Source of the DNA: Blastomyces gilchristii SLH14081
Lineage: Eukaryota; Ascomycota; Eurotiomycetes; Onygenales; Ajellomycetaceae
Reading direction: 5' to 3'
NCBI RefSeq assembly: GCF_000003855.2
Contig: NW_003101681.1
Span: 2,053,893-2,117,892, forward strand
Length of the DNA stretch: 64,000 nucleotides
In this document: piece by piece, positions 23,466 through 35,820 of the stretch
Position numbering within the stretch: the stretch's first letter is position 1
Layout of the letters: the number at the start of each line of letters is the position of its first letter
Translations under genes and position numbers: made by a program
Notes under the pieces: model-generated
The model's database searches: none
Seen by the model: the letters and a program-made list of their open reading frames with translations, nothing else
Told to the model about the DNA's origin: nothing

Positions 23466-25842
23466 ATTATTATTATTATTATTATTCTTCAATTATAGAT
23501 GTATACAGTCAGAGACTATGACATCTATCTGAGAACTAAAAGTTCTCAGGGTTTTTCCTATATCTATAAAGTTAACTATTATACATTCATCAATTTCAGA
23601 TATGCAAAATCAGAAAATTTCAGCTCAGAATACAAAAACTGTTTACAAATTACAGTATTTTAACATCTTCTGATACTTTGAAATCATTTGACATGACAAA
23701 AGAAAAGAGAACACAGTCTTAAAGATAGACACATTAAATAGATAGATAGAAAAGAATAGAAAGAAAAAAGTAAAGTAAAATAATAAGAGACTGTAATGAA
23801 ACAAATTATTAAAAGATAGTATATAGCTGTTTTAACAGACTATATCTGATCAATTTCCTCCTCTTCATATTCAGATATTTCTGAATTCAGTCATTTTCTT
23901 GTAGCTGCTTGAGTTTCTGATAGAAAGTCTATTAAGTATTTAATTCCTGTCTCAGTTGAGAATAAGAATCTTATATTTAATTGATTTAGATTATACTTCT
24001 CTTTCAATCTGACTCTGAGACTATTGTATAATGCACAGTGTATTACAATATACTCAGGATTCTCATTTGCATTGCAGAATGAGCATTCTATTGAATCAAA
24101 TCTATCATCAAATCTTTGTATATAAGATTTGAAATAGTCATGTTCTAATTTCAGCTGTATTATAGATGAGAATATTTTCTTTTTACATTTAATTGAACAA
24201 GATTTCCACTTGGGTTTTGTTTTAAATCTTGAATAATGTATACTCTTCTTTTGTTTCTGCCAGCTTTCATTTCACTTGTCTAAACAAGATTCTTTTATTT
24301 TTCTCTTTATAAAAGACCAGGACACAATTTTTTGAATAGATCTGCTTAATTCTGAACCTTTTTTTGCAGCTAAATCAGCCAATTCATTACCATGAATATT
24401 CATATGAGCAGAAACCCAGTGTAGATGAATTATCAGCTTTGATATTCTTCTCTTTTGAATTTTTAAAATGAAGTTTAAGATCAGTTCAAGATTCATTTGA
24501 TTATTATGAATCTGACTATTTCTAAGTCTTTTTAAAGCAGCTTGACTATCAGAGAATATTCATGTCTCTTTCAAACTATTTTCTCTTTTATAAGATTTTA
24601 TTTCAATAAGTTTGAAAGCTTTCACTATTATAAATAGTTCAGCATCAAAGACTTCAGATTCACAGTCTAAATTTCAGAAATCTGAGATAAAATTAATATT
24701 ATCTTCAGTATAAGCAATGCCTGCATCTAATCTATTCAAATTCTCATTTTTTGAGTCATCTGAATAAATCAGAATAGAGTCTTTTATATTGATTGTAGAA
24801 ATTCTCTTCAAATGCTGTTCATATTCTTTCTCTTTAGATAGTTCACTTATTTGTAAGTCTATGAGAGATTCAAGCTTTTCTCTTCAGAGAGATAACTTCT
24901 CATGAGCAACTTTTTCAATATTTAAAGAAGAAAATTGATTTTTAATCAGTGAGTATAGTCTATACAGTTGAGAATACATTTTCTTTGAAGAATTATTTTC
25001 ATTTCAATCAAGAAATCTATTCCAATCCAGTTCATTTCCAGAGTTAACTGATGAAAATGAGGAAGAGACTCTTTCTCTGATTATATGATTTAAGCTCATC
25101 TTTATAACTCTCAGAGCATAGTTCATACAGGCCTTTTCAAATCTAATAGCAGAAGGAGGAATTGAAGCTTTAATTTCCATTGCTTTAATAGAAGATGATT
25201 TGAATGCTTCCAGAATTCTTCTCAAAGCTCTGTTTTACAGACTTTGAAAGAGTTCAGTGAAATTTCCTTGATTATTTCATCAAACTTGAACTTCATAATC
25301 AGCTACTGAGGTAATACAGGCTATATATAACTGTCTCATAGCCTGAAAAGATAGACCTCTCTCTGTATTTGATAGTTTGATAATGTTATTCAATAGTCTT
25401 TCTGCCTTGACAGTTCTTTGTTGAATATGATATTTAAAATTCAACTTGGAGTTTAACCATACTTCTAATTATTTGATATTTAAACTGGGTTTAATCTCTC
25501 TATTTAAAAGAGTTAGAGATAGTTCTTTCTCATTGAATCTAAGAAAGAAATGAATTAACTCAGTTTTATTCATATTAAATTGAATTTGATTGATATCTGC
25601 TCTGACAAGGATTTCCTTTGCCGCTTTTTCAATCACTTTCAAATTCTCTTTGATAGTTTTTGAGCTGTAGACTAGACCAATATCATCTACATAACTTGAA
25701 GATCACACTATTTTCATATTTCTATCTTTGAATAGATATGTAGTGTATATTGCAAATAAAATGAGTGAGATTGAAGATCCTTGCGGCACTTCTATTTTAA
25801 TCTCAGTCTTGTCTTGTTTCATTCCATCAAAGAAAAGTTGTA
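23466..25842 (-). mobile_element. Tad-like LINE copy L2, 5' truncated
   Basis: Minus-strand LINE in gypsy-III, flanked by a 14-bp duplication acaaatgtactctt (23452-23465 and 25843-25856). The plus strand begins with (ATT)n, the complement of the tail. It retains the reverse transcriptase from the palm onward, with YVDD encoded near 25700-25690, RNase H (SAHMNIHGNELAD near 24420-24375) and the 3' UTR with hairpin. Truncated at the 5' end within RT. It is the least mutated LINE copy and preserves many Trp codons lost in L1. Confidence 0.92.
24272..25842 (-). pseudogene. LINE L2 reverse transcriptase/RNase H ORF remnant
   Basis: Long near-continuous coding stretches survive (for example 25225-25004 and 24496-24272), interrupted by a few TGA, TAG and TAA codons. 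Motifs include the polymerase YVDD, the RNase H active-site block ending NELADLAAKKGSEL, and a downstream Cys/His motif. It gives the best available sense of the ancestral LINE protein in this window. Confidence 0.85.
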
Positions 25843-25856
25843 ACAAATGTACTCTT

Positions 25857-27422
25857 CTTACAAGACTTAGAAGTGAATCACAGTATTAAGTTAGAAAAGA
25901 AGAATGATAAGAATTCTGAATCATTATAAAGCTTTCTCTATAATATATTCTGAGATGAACTTCTTCTTCTTCAGAAGACACTCAATAATCTGTTAAATAA
26001 GAGATTTATACATGTTAGCAACTCTTCTGCTACAGCCTCTATTCTCTTTGTAAAGAAGTCAGATGAAGAACTCTGATTCTGTATAAACTATTAAGATCTG
26101 AACAGATTGATAAAGAAAGACTGTTATTTCTTATCTCTCATCAATAAAATCCTAGCATGTATCAGATAAGCTTAATAATTTACAAAACTAGATATTATTA
26201 CTGTGTTTCATAAGATTTGTATCATTGAAGAAGATGAATGACTTACAGTATTTCAAACATAATATAGTCTCTTTGAATAATTAGTTACACTCTTTGAACT
26301 GATTAATATCTTCAGTATATTTCAGAAGTATATCAACTGAGTACTCTGAGATTTTCTTAATAAGTTTATATCTATCTATCTTGATAACATTCTCATCTTC
26401 ACTGATGAATTCAGAAAAGAATATCAAGAATATGTGTGAAGAGTATTACAATGACTATGAGAAGCAGAACTATCAATAGATATAGATAAGTATAATTTTG
26501 AAGTTAAAAGTATAAAATATCTAGACTTTATCATAGAAGCTGATAAGAGAATCTGAATAAATTCTGAGAAGATCTCTACTATAATTGAATGAGAGATCTC
26601 ATGCACTGTGAAAGATGTACAAAGCTTCATCAGATTTACTAACTTCTATTAGTAATTTATATGAAACTTCTCTGATATCATGAGATCACTTACAGAACTT
26701 ACTAAGAAGAACTCAGTATTTCAATGATCAGTGAACACTGAAGCTGTATTCTTACAGATGAAGAAGATGTTCACTAATATCTCTCTATTAATAATATTTA
26801 ATTCTGACTGTGAAACAGTTGTTGAAGCTGACTTCTCTGACTATATTACAGAGAAAGCTATATTACAATATAATAATGAAAATATCTTATAATTATGCAT
26901 CTTCATATCTAAGAAGTTGAGCTCTGCTGAATGCAACTATGAGATCTATAATAAGAAACTTCTTACAATAGTACACTGTTTAAAAGAATGAGACTCCGAG
27001 CTCTGAAGTGTCTTCAAATTTAAGATAATCGCAGATTATAAGAATCTCAAACACTTCACTATCACTTATAAGCTTACTGAACAGCAGATGTAATAATCTG
27101 AGCTATTAAGCTGTTTTCATTTCACAATACACTATTACTCTGACAGTCAGAACTCAATGATAGATACTCTCTTATAATAAGAGTAAGATATACTATCTGA
27201 TGTAACAGACACTCACTGAATGAACTGAGAATATCAGCTCTTGAATCTGAAGATATTACTTGATTAAAATGAAATAACTTATAACACTATATACACTTCT
27301 TCAATTAGAATACTCTCTCTCTAAACTGTCACTAATATCTCAACTTCTTCTGAATCTACACTGAATAAATTGTGATATATAACAGCTCAAACTAATGAAC
27401 TTCTTCAAGCACTTATTAAAGC
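25857..27422 (+). pseudogene. gypsy-III reverse transcriptase and RNase H remnant
   Basis: Reading TGA as lost Trp, the polymerase is clear: ILFVKKSDEEL near 26030-26070, FTKLDIITVFHKI near 26185-26225, and the catalytic box as YLDNILIF (from YLDDILIF) near 26372-26400. RNase H follows near 26780-27000. SINE-2 interrupts the frame at 27437. Mutated Gly-to-Glu/Asp and Pro-to-Ser changes are common. Confidence 0.8.
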
Positions 27423-27436
27423 AGTATATCAAGAAG

Positions 27437-28504
27437 CGGCCCGGTGGCGTAATGGTTAACTACGCTACCATGGAGCCTCAATTAGCGGCCTTCTCCCGGG
27501 GAATGAATGCCAAGAGAGGGCAGGTTCAAACTCTACAAGAGTCATCTTAATCACAGCTTTCACTGTTAAGTTATAAAACAGTACTGAGGGCCTCTGAATG
27601 CACTATAGCAAATCATTATCAAGCTTAAGATATTCATTCCAGGGGTTCCTGGACACTAATTCTCACTGATCTTAGAATTAACAGCTTCTCAGACACTTCA
27701 AGTTAGATCAGTACTAGAGTGATTGAGATCTAGAATGTCTGTAGAATAGTGAATCATTATCAAGCTTAACTGATCAGGTCTTATTTCTCTCACTCTAGAC
27801 ACTCACTTTCAGAGAATGAGATTTAAAAACTATCTGATTAGAACACTCTGAGTCTAGCAAGAATCTAGATGAGACAAGATCTAGACACTCTTAATAAATG
27901 ATTAGTGTAAGCAAGACTGTGACAGTCAATTAATAGACTGAAATGCTGAGATTGATAGTTAGAAGATTAGAGACTTAACTAGAATTAAGTAGCTCTGATA
28001 TTATTCTTAGTGAGAATCTCACTTATAAGTAAGCTAGTTACAGAAGCTAGCTGAGTGATGACTCTTTAGAGAGAATGATAATCTCTGAAGCAGGTCTGAG
28101 AGAACAGAGACAGCAGTCAGTTATATAGAGTGTTAAAATATATATATAGCTTAAGATATAAACTGCAGAGATCTTATTCTGTAGCTTTCTTTACTATACT
28201 TGTTTCTTTCTATTCTTTTCTATCTATCTATTTAATATGTCTATCTTTAGAACTATGTTCTCTTTTCCTTTATCATGATATTTTCAAATGATTTCAAAGT
28301 ATTAATAGGTGTTGAAATACTGTAATTTATAAACAGTTTTTGTATTCTGAGCTGAAATTTTCTGATTTTATATATCTGAAATTGATAAGTGTATAATAGT
28401 TGACTCTATAGATATAGAAAAAACTCTGAGAACTAAAGATTCTCAGGTAGATATTATAGTCTCTGACTGCATACATCTATAATTGAAGAATAATAATAAT
28501 AATA
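27437..28504 (+). mobile_element. tRNA-derived SINE-2 with LINE 3' tail
   Basis: 1068-bp second copy of the SINE-1 family inserted in gypsy-III, flanked by a perfect 14-bp duplication agtatatcaagaag (27423-27436 and 28505-28518). Head with box A TGGCGTAATGG and box B GGTTCAAACTC. The body and LINE-like tail match SINE-1, differing mostly by C/T and G/A. Several differences are CC-to-TC changes, showing both copies were mutated independently. Confidence 0.92.
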
Positions 28505-28518
28505 AGTATATCAAGAAG

Positions 28519-29610
28519 TACTCTGATTTCTCTCAGAACTATATATAAGAACTGACATCTCAGAATACTTAATTAATAATAATAACACTCTGTGATTCTG
28601 TGAGTAATACTGAGTCTCTCACTCTGAACTCTTACACATCTGAATAATGTAAGAGATGTATGATTCATATATAATCAGTTATTCAGATTATAAATAACTA
28701 TACTGAATAATCTCTTAAGAATTCTACTGATCTGAGATATTGAATAGCATCAGACACTTCATCTGAAACTGCAATTATTATTCTTTCATCATCTTATGAA
28801 AGAACTGTAGAAAAGATCTACTGAAATTACTCAATATCTTTGATAAAATCTGGTAAGATGTAGTAATTAACTTCACTATTAATCTCTCTGAGAGTAAGAG
28901 TTGCAAGAACATTCTGATTATTATTGACTGATTGAGTAAAGACATAATATTGAAGTCTTGTAATAAGATAAATACTGAGTAAGTTACTGAAGTCTTTTTA
29001 CAGAGTTTATTCTATCAGATATATAACTTGCTAAGATCTATAGTATCTGATCAAGACTGTTAATTTATAAGTACTCTCTGAACAAGAATCTGTCAAGTTC
29101 TTAAGATTATATATTATTTATTAACTATCTATTACTCTGAGATCAATGATGTATCAGAATAAATAATTCAGACTGTAAAGAACTATCTTTATAAGTTCTA
29201 TAATTATTTATAGAATGATTGATATAATCTTCTTCTACATGCAGAGATCACTATTAATGATCAAGATGTTATTTTAATAGATATAAGCCTGTTCTTTCTT
29301 ATACATAGTTATTATATAAAGATGTTGAATCTTCTAGAGATTATATATTTTATATCAAACTCTTACAGTCTGATTCAGATCACTGATAATATAGTAATAA
29401 AACTTTAAGATACTTATAACTGAGTAGAAATCTTCATAATAAGTACTAAATAAGATTAAGAGAATCAGATCAATATTTATCAAGACTCTGCTGAGTAATA
29501 TATAATAGAAGATCTGATATAATTGAATCTTAAGAATATACAGATTACATGTCTATCTTGTATACTGAATTACTGTTATATCAAGTATAAAGTGATAGAA
29601 GTTTTAGACA
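28519..29610 (+). pseudogene. gypsy-III integrase remnant
   Basis: Position between RNase H and chromodomain, and scattered translated similarity (Lys/Trp-rich DDE-core stretches read through TGA), identify an integrase remnant. Zinc-binding and catalytic residues cannot be assigned with confidence. MITE E cuts it at 29619. Confidence 0.5.
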
Positions 29611-29618
29611 GTTATAAC

Positions 29619-30124
29619 TAGACTGACCGTGTGACCGTGTCTGAGATCAGGACCAGAATATTTGATGATCTCATTATCAATTCAACTGATCTTATTACAC
29701 TGTTTTAACATTAGATAGTAGTCTCATACTGTCTCAGTGAGACTTACTGTCTACTCTTATCACATTTTTCAAATGAGACCATGATTTTCACTTCTCAATT
29801 TAAATTATTTTTATTACTTTAAATGACTTTAAATCTCATTTGAGCATTATCAAAAAGCATTACTTTTTAAAAAATTAAAAATAGTCTAAAAAAAACCTTA
29901 AAATGTCTAAAAATAGTAACTTTCTATCAAGAATGAGACTAAATGAGATCAAATGAGATCACTTTCTTATTTTTTCTAACTCATGATCTCATTTTGAGAT
30001 CTGATATATAGTCACTTTGCATGTTTTTTTAATAATTAGTCCCAGCAGAATTCACGTCAAGAAATGTATAAGATCAGACCAAATGAAATCAAATGTGAAA
30101 TTCATGATCTCAGCGGCCAGTCTA
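29619..30124 (+). mobile_element. hAT-type MITE copy E
   Basis: 506-bp element with TAGACTGACC...GGCCAGTCTA ends and a perfect, palindromic 8-bp duplication gttataac (29611-29618 and 30125-30132), inserted in gypsy-III. Non-coding. Confidence 0.93.
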
Positions 30125-30132
30125 GTTATAAC

Positions 30133-30480
30133 TACTGTCTTAACATATTATCAGAGATTTATAATATCTTTCACATGAGCTTGTTTTACTGTACTATCAC
30201 TGATTCATTTTCTTCTCAACTGACTTCTGACTGACAGTTATCAGAAATTGTAGAAGAAGATAATAAACTTGAGTGAGAGATTGAAGATATTCTTAATAAG
30301 AGACTCTGCAGCTGCAGCTGATAATATTTTATAAAATAAGTTAACTATAATTATCTGATCTGAACTCTGAGCTTTATATTATTTAAAACAGCAGCTCTTG
30401 ACTGATAAGAACTACACATAATATCATCTCTGAAAAGAAGAAGTTAATGTAACAGACTGTATCTGATTAATTATATAGAC
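30133..30480 (+). pseudogene. gypsy-III chromodomain remnant
   Basis: Around 30265-30400 the translation resembles a chromodomain: a WEIEDILNKR start, then a YFIKWVNYNYLIWT-like stretch (YLVKWxGY in intact proteins), with TGA and TAA at aromatic positions. It would have been the C-terminal targeting domain of the integrase. Confidence 0.6.
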
Positions 30481-30686
30481 TATTTCATTACACTTCATAG
30501 ATTTCACTGAAAGCTCTGATTCTCAGTCACTAATTCTCAGTTAAAAAATTCATGAAATTTCTATTCTTCTGCTCTGAAGCTTCACTGCATATATGAATAA
30601 ATATTCACTTTAATTGCTGATTTCTGCACTTTCTCTTTTTTCCTTCTCTAATGTTTTTCACTTTATTATATAAGATTTATATATAT

Positions 30687-31059
30687 GCCCCGGTGGCTGA
30701 ATGGTTAATGCGGCCACCCGGTAGCGCCTTGGCGTGGGAAATCAAGACGCGTGGGTTCGAAACTCACAGAGAATATATTAAATTCAGAACTCAAGCATCT
30801 CAGGTTTCTAATAAATACAGAGATGTACACATCACTTTAATGAATCACTCTATGTTTCTGAGCTGAGAAGTTATTATCACATGTATCTAATTGTCACTTC
30901 TTTGTATTTTTCTATGTTTTTATTATCTTGACATAATCTTAACATCTGTATTTTCTTCTGTATAACTAATACTTAATCTGTATTTAATATCACGCAAGAA
31001 CTCATCATAAGCTCCGCTTGTATAATGAGTATAATGAAAGAATAATAATAATAATAATA
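30687..31059 (+). mobile_element. tRNA-derived SINE-3, separate family
   Basis: 373-bp retroposon flanked by a 15-bp duplication aagat(t/c)tatatatat (30672-30686 and 31060-31074). The head has box A GGTGGCTGAATGG and box B GGGTTCGAAACTC and looks like a class II tRNA (Leu or Ser type). Its 3' end has a different nested hairpin (CTCAT..AAGC TCC GCTT..ATGAG, about 30990-31030) and an (AAT)n tail, so it depends on a different LINE from SINE-1 and SINE-2. The tRNA-like head is only slightly mutated. Confidence 0.88.
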
Positions 31060-31096
31060 AAGATCTATATATATTATACCGATCTATTCAGCGTAA

Positions 31097-31522
31097 ATCT
31101 TTTACACAAATCTTGAATAATGTATACTCTTCTTTTATTTCTGCCAGCTTTTATTTCACTTGTTTAAACAAGATTCTTTTATCTTTCTCTTTATAAAAGA
31201 TCAGAATACTGTTTTTTGAATAGATCTACTTAATTCTGAACTCTTTTTTACAGCTGAATCAGTCAATTCATTGCTATGAATATTCATATAAGCAGAAACT
31301 CAGTGCAGATAAATTATCAGTTTTAATATTCTTCTCTTTTGAATTTTTAAAACAGAATTTAAAATCAGTTCAAGATTTATTTAATCATTATAAATCTGAT
31401 TACTTCTAAGTCTTTTTAAAGCAGCTTGACTATTAGAGAATATTCATATCTCTTTCAAACTATTTTCTCTTTTATAAGATTTTATTTCAATAAGTTTGAA
31501 AGCTTTCACTATTGCAAATAGT
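31097..31522 (-). mobile_element. LINE fragment L3
   Basis: Internal RNase H part of the Tad-like LINE, equivalent to about 24220-24645, on the minus strand. It lacks both the 3' tail and the RT region. Its right edge abuts MITE F. The 35 bases before it (31061-31096) hold only the SINE-3 duplication and unassigned sequence. Probably a recombination product. Confidence 0.8.
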
Positions 31523-32030
31523 TAGACTGGCCGCCGGAACTATGAATTTCATGTTTGATCTCATTTGATCTGGTCTCATATATTTCTTAATATGAATCCT
31601 GCTGAGATTAATCATTAAAAAAACATGTAAAGTGACTATATATCAGATCTTAAAATGAGATCATGACTTAGAAAAAATAAGAAAGTGATCTCATTTAATC
31701 TCATTTAGTTTCATTCTTGATATAAAGTTACTATTTTTAGATATTTTAAGGGTTTTTTTTAGACTATTTTTAATTTTTTAAAAAGTAACACTTTTTTGAT
31801 AATACTTAAATGAGATTTAAAGTCATTTAAAGTAATAAAAATAATTTAAATTGAGAAGTGAAAATCATGATCTCATTTGAAAAATATAATAAGAGTAGAC
31901 AGTAAGTCTTACTGAGACAGTATAAGACTACTATCTAATCTTAAAACTGTGTAATAAAATCAGTTAAATTGATAATAAAATCATCAAATATTCTGATCTC
32001 AGTCTCAGACACAGTCACATGATTAGTCTA
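31523..32030 (-). mobile_element. hAT-type MITE copy F at a rearrangement junction
   Basis: 508-bp MITE, TAGACTGGCC...TTAGTCTA. The flanking octamers do not match (caaatagt on the left, ttcacatc on the right); LINE sequence lies on the left and gypsy sequence on the right. This suggests that an exchange between two MITE copies joined unrelated elements. Confidence 0.85.
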
Positions 32031-35000
32031 TTCACATCTGACTACTGAGCAGAAAGAGAGAGCTTTATAAGCTCTTATAAACAGAGTGTATAATAGAGAG
32101 ATTAAGAAAAAGAATCTCTGCTTCATCTATTTTAAATCAGAACATCTTTATATAAACTGTCTGAATAAATTAAAATAGAAATTTGAGAAGTTATGAACAG
32201 AGTCAGTAACAGTCTTCTTGAGAGTCTTGAAGCTGATATCTGAATCTGTTACTTTCTTAATGAAAATGCATGCTTATGAGAAGAGACTGCACTGCAGTAC
32301 TGCTGTCTCATCAGTATATAAAGTATTGATGAACTCAGAATCTCAGATCACTGTAGTGTTTCTAAAGCTCACAGAGTAAATAAGCTCAGTGATGAAAACT
32401 GAGAACCTGCTCTTATAATAAGCAGAATACAAGAACTCAGATCTGAGAGCTGAGAAACTTATAAGAGTTATCTTTAAATTGTAAGATCTCTTCAGAACTT
32501 GAAGAAGATTTACAGAAACTATGATTATCACAGACATTACAGATAATATATACTTAAGACTTATATAACTTCAAAGACATAATCTGCACATAGCTGTCTA
32601 TAAGTCAGATTTATACTTTCAATCAGTGTTAATAGACTTACTTATAAAGATAGAATCAGTTAATACTGCAGAGTTAATTAGAGAAGATAAGCTTATCTAT
32701 ATAACTTTATAAATATCTGAGAACTTCACAGTTATGAAAACTGAGCTTCAGATATCAGAGAAATACTGAGATCTCATAGAGATATTCAGTTCAACTAAGA
32801 CAGCTAAGCTTCTATCTCACTATGAGAAGAATCTGATAATAAATTTGATAGAAGAGTAGAAACTCTTCTGAGAACTAATCTATAAGCTCTCTCATTATAA
32901 GACAGAGATCTTACAGACTTATATGAAGAAGAATCTGAAGAATAACTTTATCTGATCTTCATAGATCTCTGCAAAAGTCTCTGTAATATTTATAAAGAAG
33001 AAGAATAAAGATCTTACATTATATATAAACTATCATAATCTGAACTCTAAGACTATAAAGAGTTACTACTTTCTATCTCTGATTGAGAATGTGATTAACT
33101 GTCTTACAGAAGCTGTCATATTCATATAACTAAATATGATTAATATATATACACAGCTGTAAATACAGTCTGAGAATGAATAAAAGACTGTCTTTAAAAT
33201 CACACTGAGATTATTTAAATATCTAGTAATATCTTTTAGTTTGACTAATATCTCTATAATATTTCAGTCTTTTATTAATAAAACACTTTATATATATCTG
33301 AATGTCTTTATAGTAATATATCTGAATAATGTGATAATGTACTCTGTAAAGAAGAAAGAACACACTGAGTATATATAAACTATGTTAAAAATCTTAGATA
33401 AGACAGAACTGTATATTAAGCTTACAAAGTACAACTTCAGTACTTACTGAATTAATTTTCTAGAATATATAATTATCACAGATAATATTCAGATGAAATC
33501 TTCACAGATTGAGACTATTCTATTATAATCAGAGTTAACTAGTATTTATAAAATTCAGATCTTTCTGAGCTTTATGAATTTCTATAGACAGTTTATCTTT
33601 GTATTTATAAGAATCTTCTTAACTCTTACAGACATACTGAAGAATGAAGATAAGAAGAAGTCATCTTATAAATAAAGAATGAAAAAATTATTAAGAAGAG
33701 AGAACTGTGAGAACTTTCTTATCTTAAAAGCTTACAGAGTCTTTATAAGATTGAAACAGATATTTATAAATACAGTGATACTGTTTCATTTTGATTTCTT
33801 ACTCTTAATCAGATTAAAGATAGATATCTTTTTCTTTATAATTTCAGAAATAGTCTTATAACTATAGTTAAATAAGAACTAAGTTTCAGTGATCTTTTTC
33901 TCATAGAAGATGCAATCTGCAGAGATTAACTATAACATTTATAATCAGAAGCTTCTTATAACAGTGAAATTCTTTTATCACTAATATCACTACTTTTAGA
34001 GTCTTATAATAGTGATTACTGTTAGAACTGATTATAACAGCTTATAATAGTTTACTTTAATTAAGAAACTCTTATAATAATAGATCTGCTGAACTCAAAG
34101 ACTGAGTGAGTTCTGATTTAAGATAGAGTATATTAAGAGAACTAAGAACTCAGCAGACAGACTCTCTCACAGATCTGACTATATCAAGAAGATCAGAGTG
34201 ACAGACATAGAGAGACTAGAGAAGATAGAAAATCTTTATAGAATACTCAGACTGAGTGTTGTAAAGAGATTAATTGAAGAGTCTCTCAATTCTCTGTAAG
34301 AGAAGAGAGAAGAGAGAGAGAAGAAGTCTGTATAACTACTCTCTATAACACTGAGAGTTAATACTCTGAGAATCTCTGTAAGAATTCTTGAAGAGAATAT
34401 TCATAATCTAAAGAGTTTACAGACTTTGAGAAGCACTGTGAAAGATCTAATATAAGAGAAAATAGAGTATAAGTCTTTATAAGATCTTCTGTTCAGATTA
34501 TCAGAACTATAACTAAAGAATACATATATTCAGTATATTTGAAAACTACTTATAATAGAGATCAACTTTGTAGAAATAAAGAATTGAAGAGATTTAAATA
34601 ATCTCTTATAAAGAAAGAGCTGAATTTATATATCTATAAATAAGTTTTTATATATAGAACTTATTAAAAGGTATTATGACTCTTCTCTAGTAAGTTATTT
34701 TACAGATACTAGAACTTATAAGTTACTTATAAGAAAATACTTCTAACTGAAGATATGAGAACTTGTGAAGAAGATAGTGAATTCTTATACTATTTATCAG
34801 AGTTCACAGATAGTGCAGTTTAGATTATATGAAAAACTTACTTCTCTACTTATCTTATAGAAATCTTGAGAACAGCTAGAAATAAACACTCTTATAAGTC
34901 TCTCTAAAAGTAAGAATATATATAATGCCTGCTTTGACAGTATACTGATAATAGTAGATTACTTCATTAAAATAATACACTTTATACTCACTTATAAAAA

Positions 35001-35820
35001 CTTAAAGTCAAAGAACTTGACTTATATCTTTGTCTATGATATGATCTGATTGCATGAATTATTCATAAATATTATCTCAGATAGAGAATTAATTTTTATA
35101 AGAGAGTTCTGATCTGATCTGATAACTATACTGAAGATCTTATAAGATTTAAACACAGCTTTTTATCAATAGACAGATAATCAGATAGAATATTTAATAA
35201 GTATACTAAAATAGTATCTGTGATACTTTGTCAATTATAATTAGAATGACTGAATGCATTAATTATTACTCACAGAGTTTATATATAATAACTTAAAATA
35301 TATCAGTATAGATAAAACTCTCTTTGAGATACTCACTGAGACTTATTCACAGATAATCTTGATAAATCTATAAGAGTATACTATAGAGTGTGATAATATC
35401 TGTGAACAGACTAAAAGAATTCAGAATATCTGAAAGAAAGTCTATGAATTCTTGAGAACAATCTAAGAGTATTAGAAGAAATACTGTGACTTCAAGTATA
35501 TTATAAAAAGTTTTAAGAAAGATGATAGAATCTAACTAAGTCTAAAAAATATTATTATATAAAGATCTAGTAAGAAGCTGAATCTCTTACAGACAGAGTC
35601 TTATAAGATTATAAAGAAAGTTAGCTTACAGTTCTATAGATTAAAACTATCACCTGAGTTATAAATATATAATATTTTTATATCTCTTTATTTCATGAAT
35701 ATAAGAAATTCTTAGAAGAGAATTCTGTGACTCATCACTCTGTTCACAAAGTATTAAAGAGTAAAAGAGAGTATCAGATTAAAGAAATTATTAACTCAGA
35801 GAAGTAAGATTATAAACTCT
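32031..35820 (+). pseudogene. gypsy-II gag-pol remnant
   Basis: Collinear with gypsy-N (reverse of about 44580-48370). Gag/protease region to about 32900, RT from about 32950, RNase H to about 34260, integrase from 34276 and chromodomain near 35610-35810. The uninterrupted pol sequence at 34265-34285 provides the empty site for MITE A. Every frame contains many stops. Confidence 0.75.

Larger units (their letters stand above)
22555..30671 (+). mobile_element. Second Ty3/gypsy family, gypsy-III, heavily interrupted
   Basis: Remnant of a different gypsy lineage from gypsy-I/II/N: its protease and reverse transcriptase do not align with theirs beyond family motifs. Segments in order on the plus strand: protease (22855-23148), RT and RNase H (25857-27422), integrase (28519-29610) and chromodomain (30133-30480). 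It is interrupted by LINE L2, SINE-2, MITE E and bounded on the right by SINE-3. LTRs were not identified, so true ends are unknown; the left edge is set by the copia-1 insertion. Confidence 0.75.
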
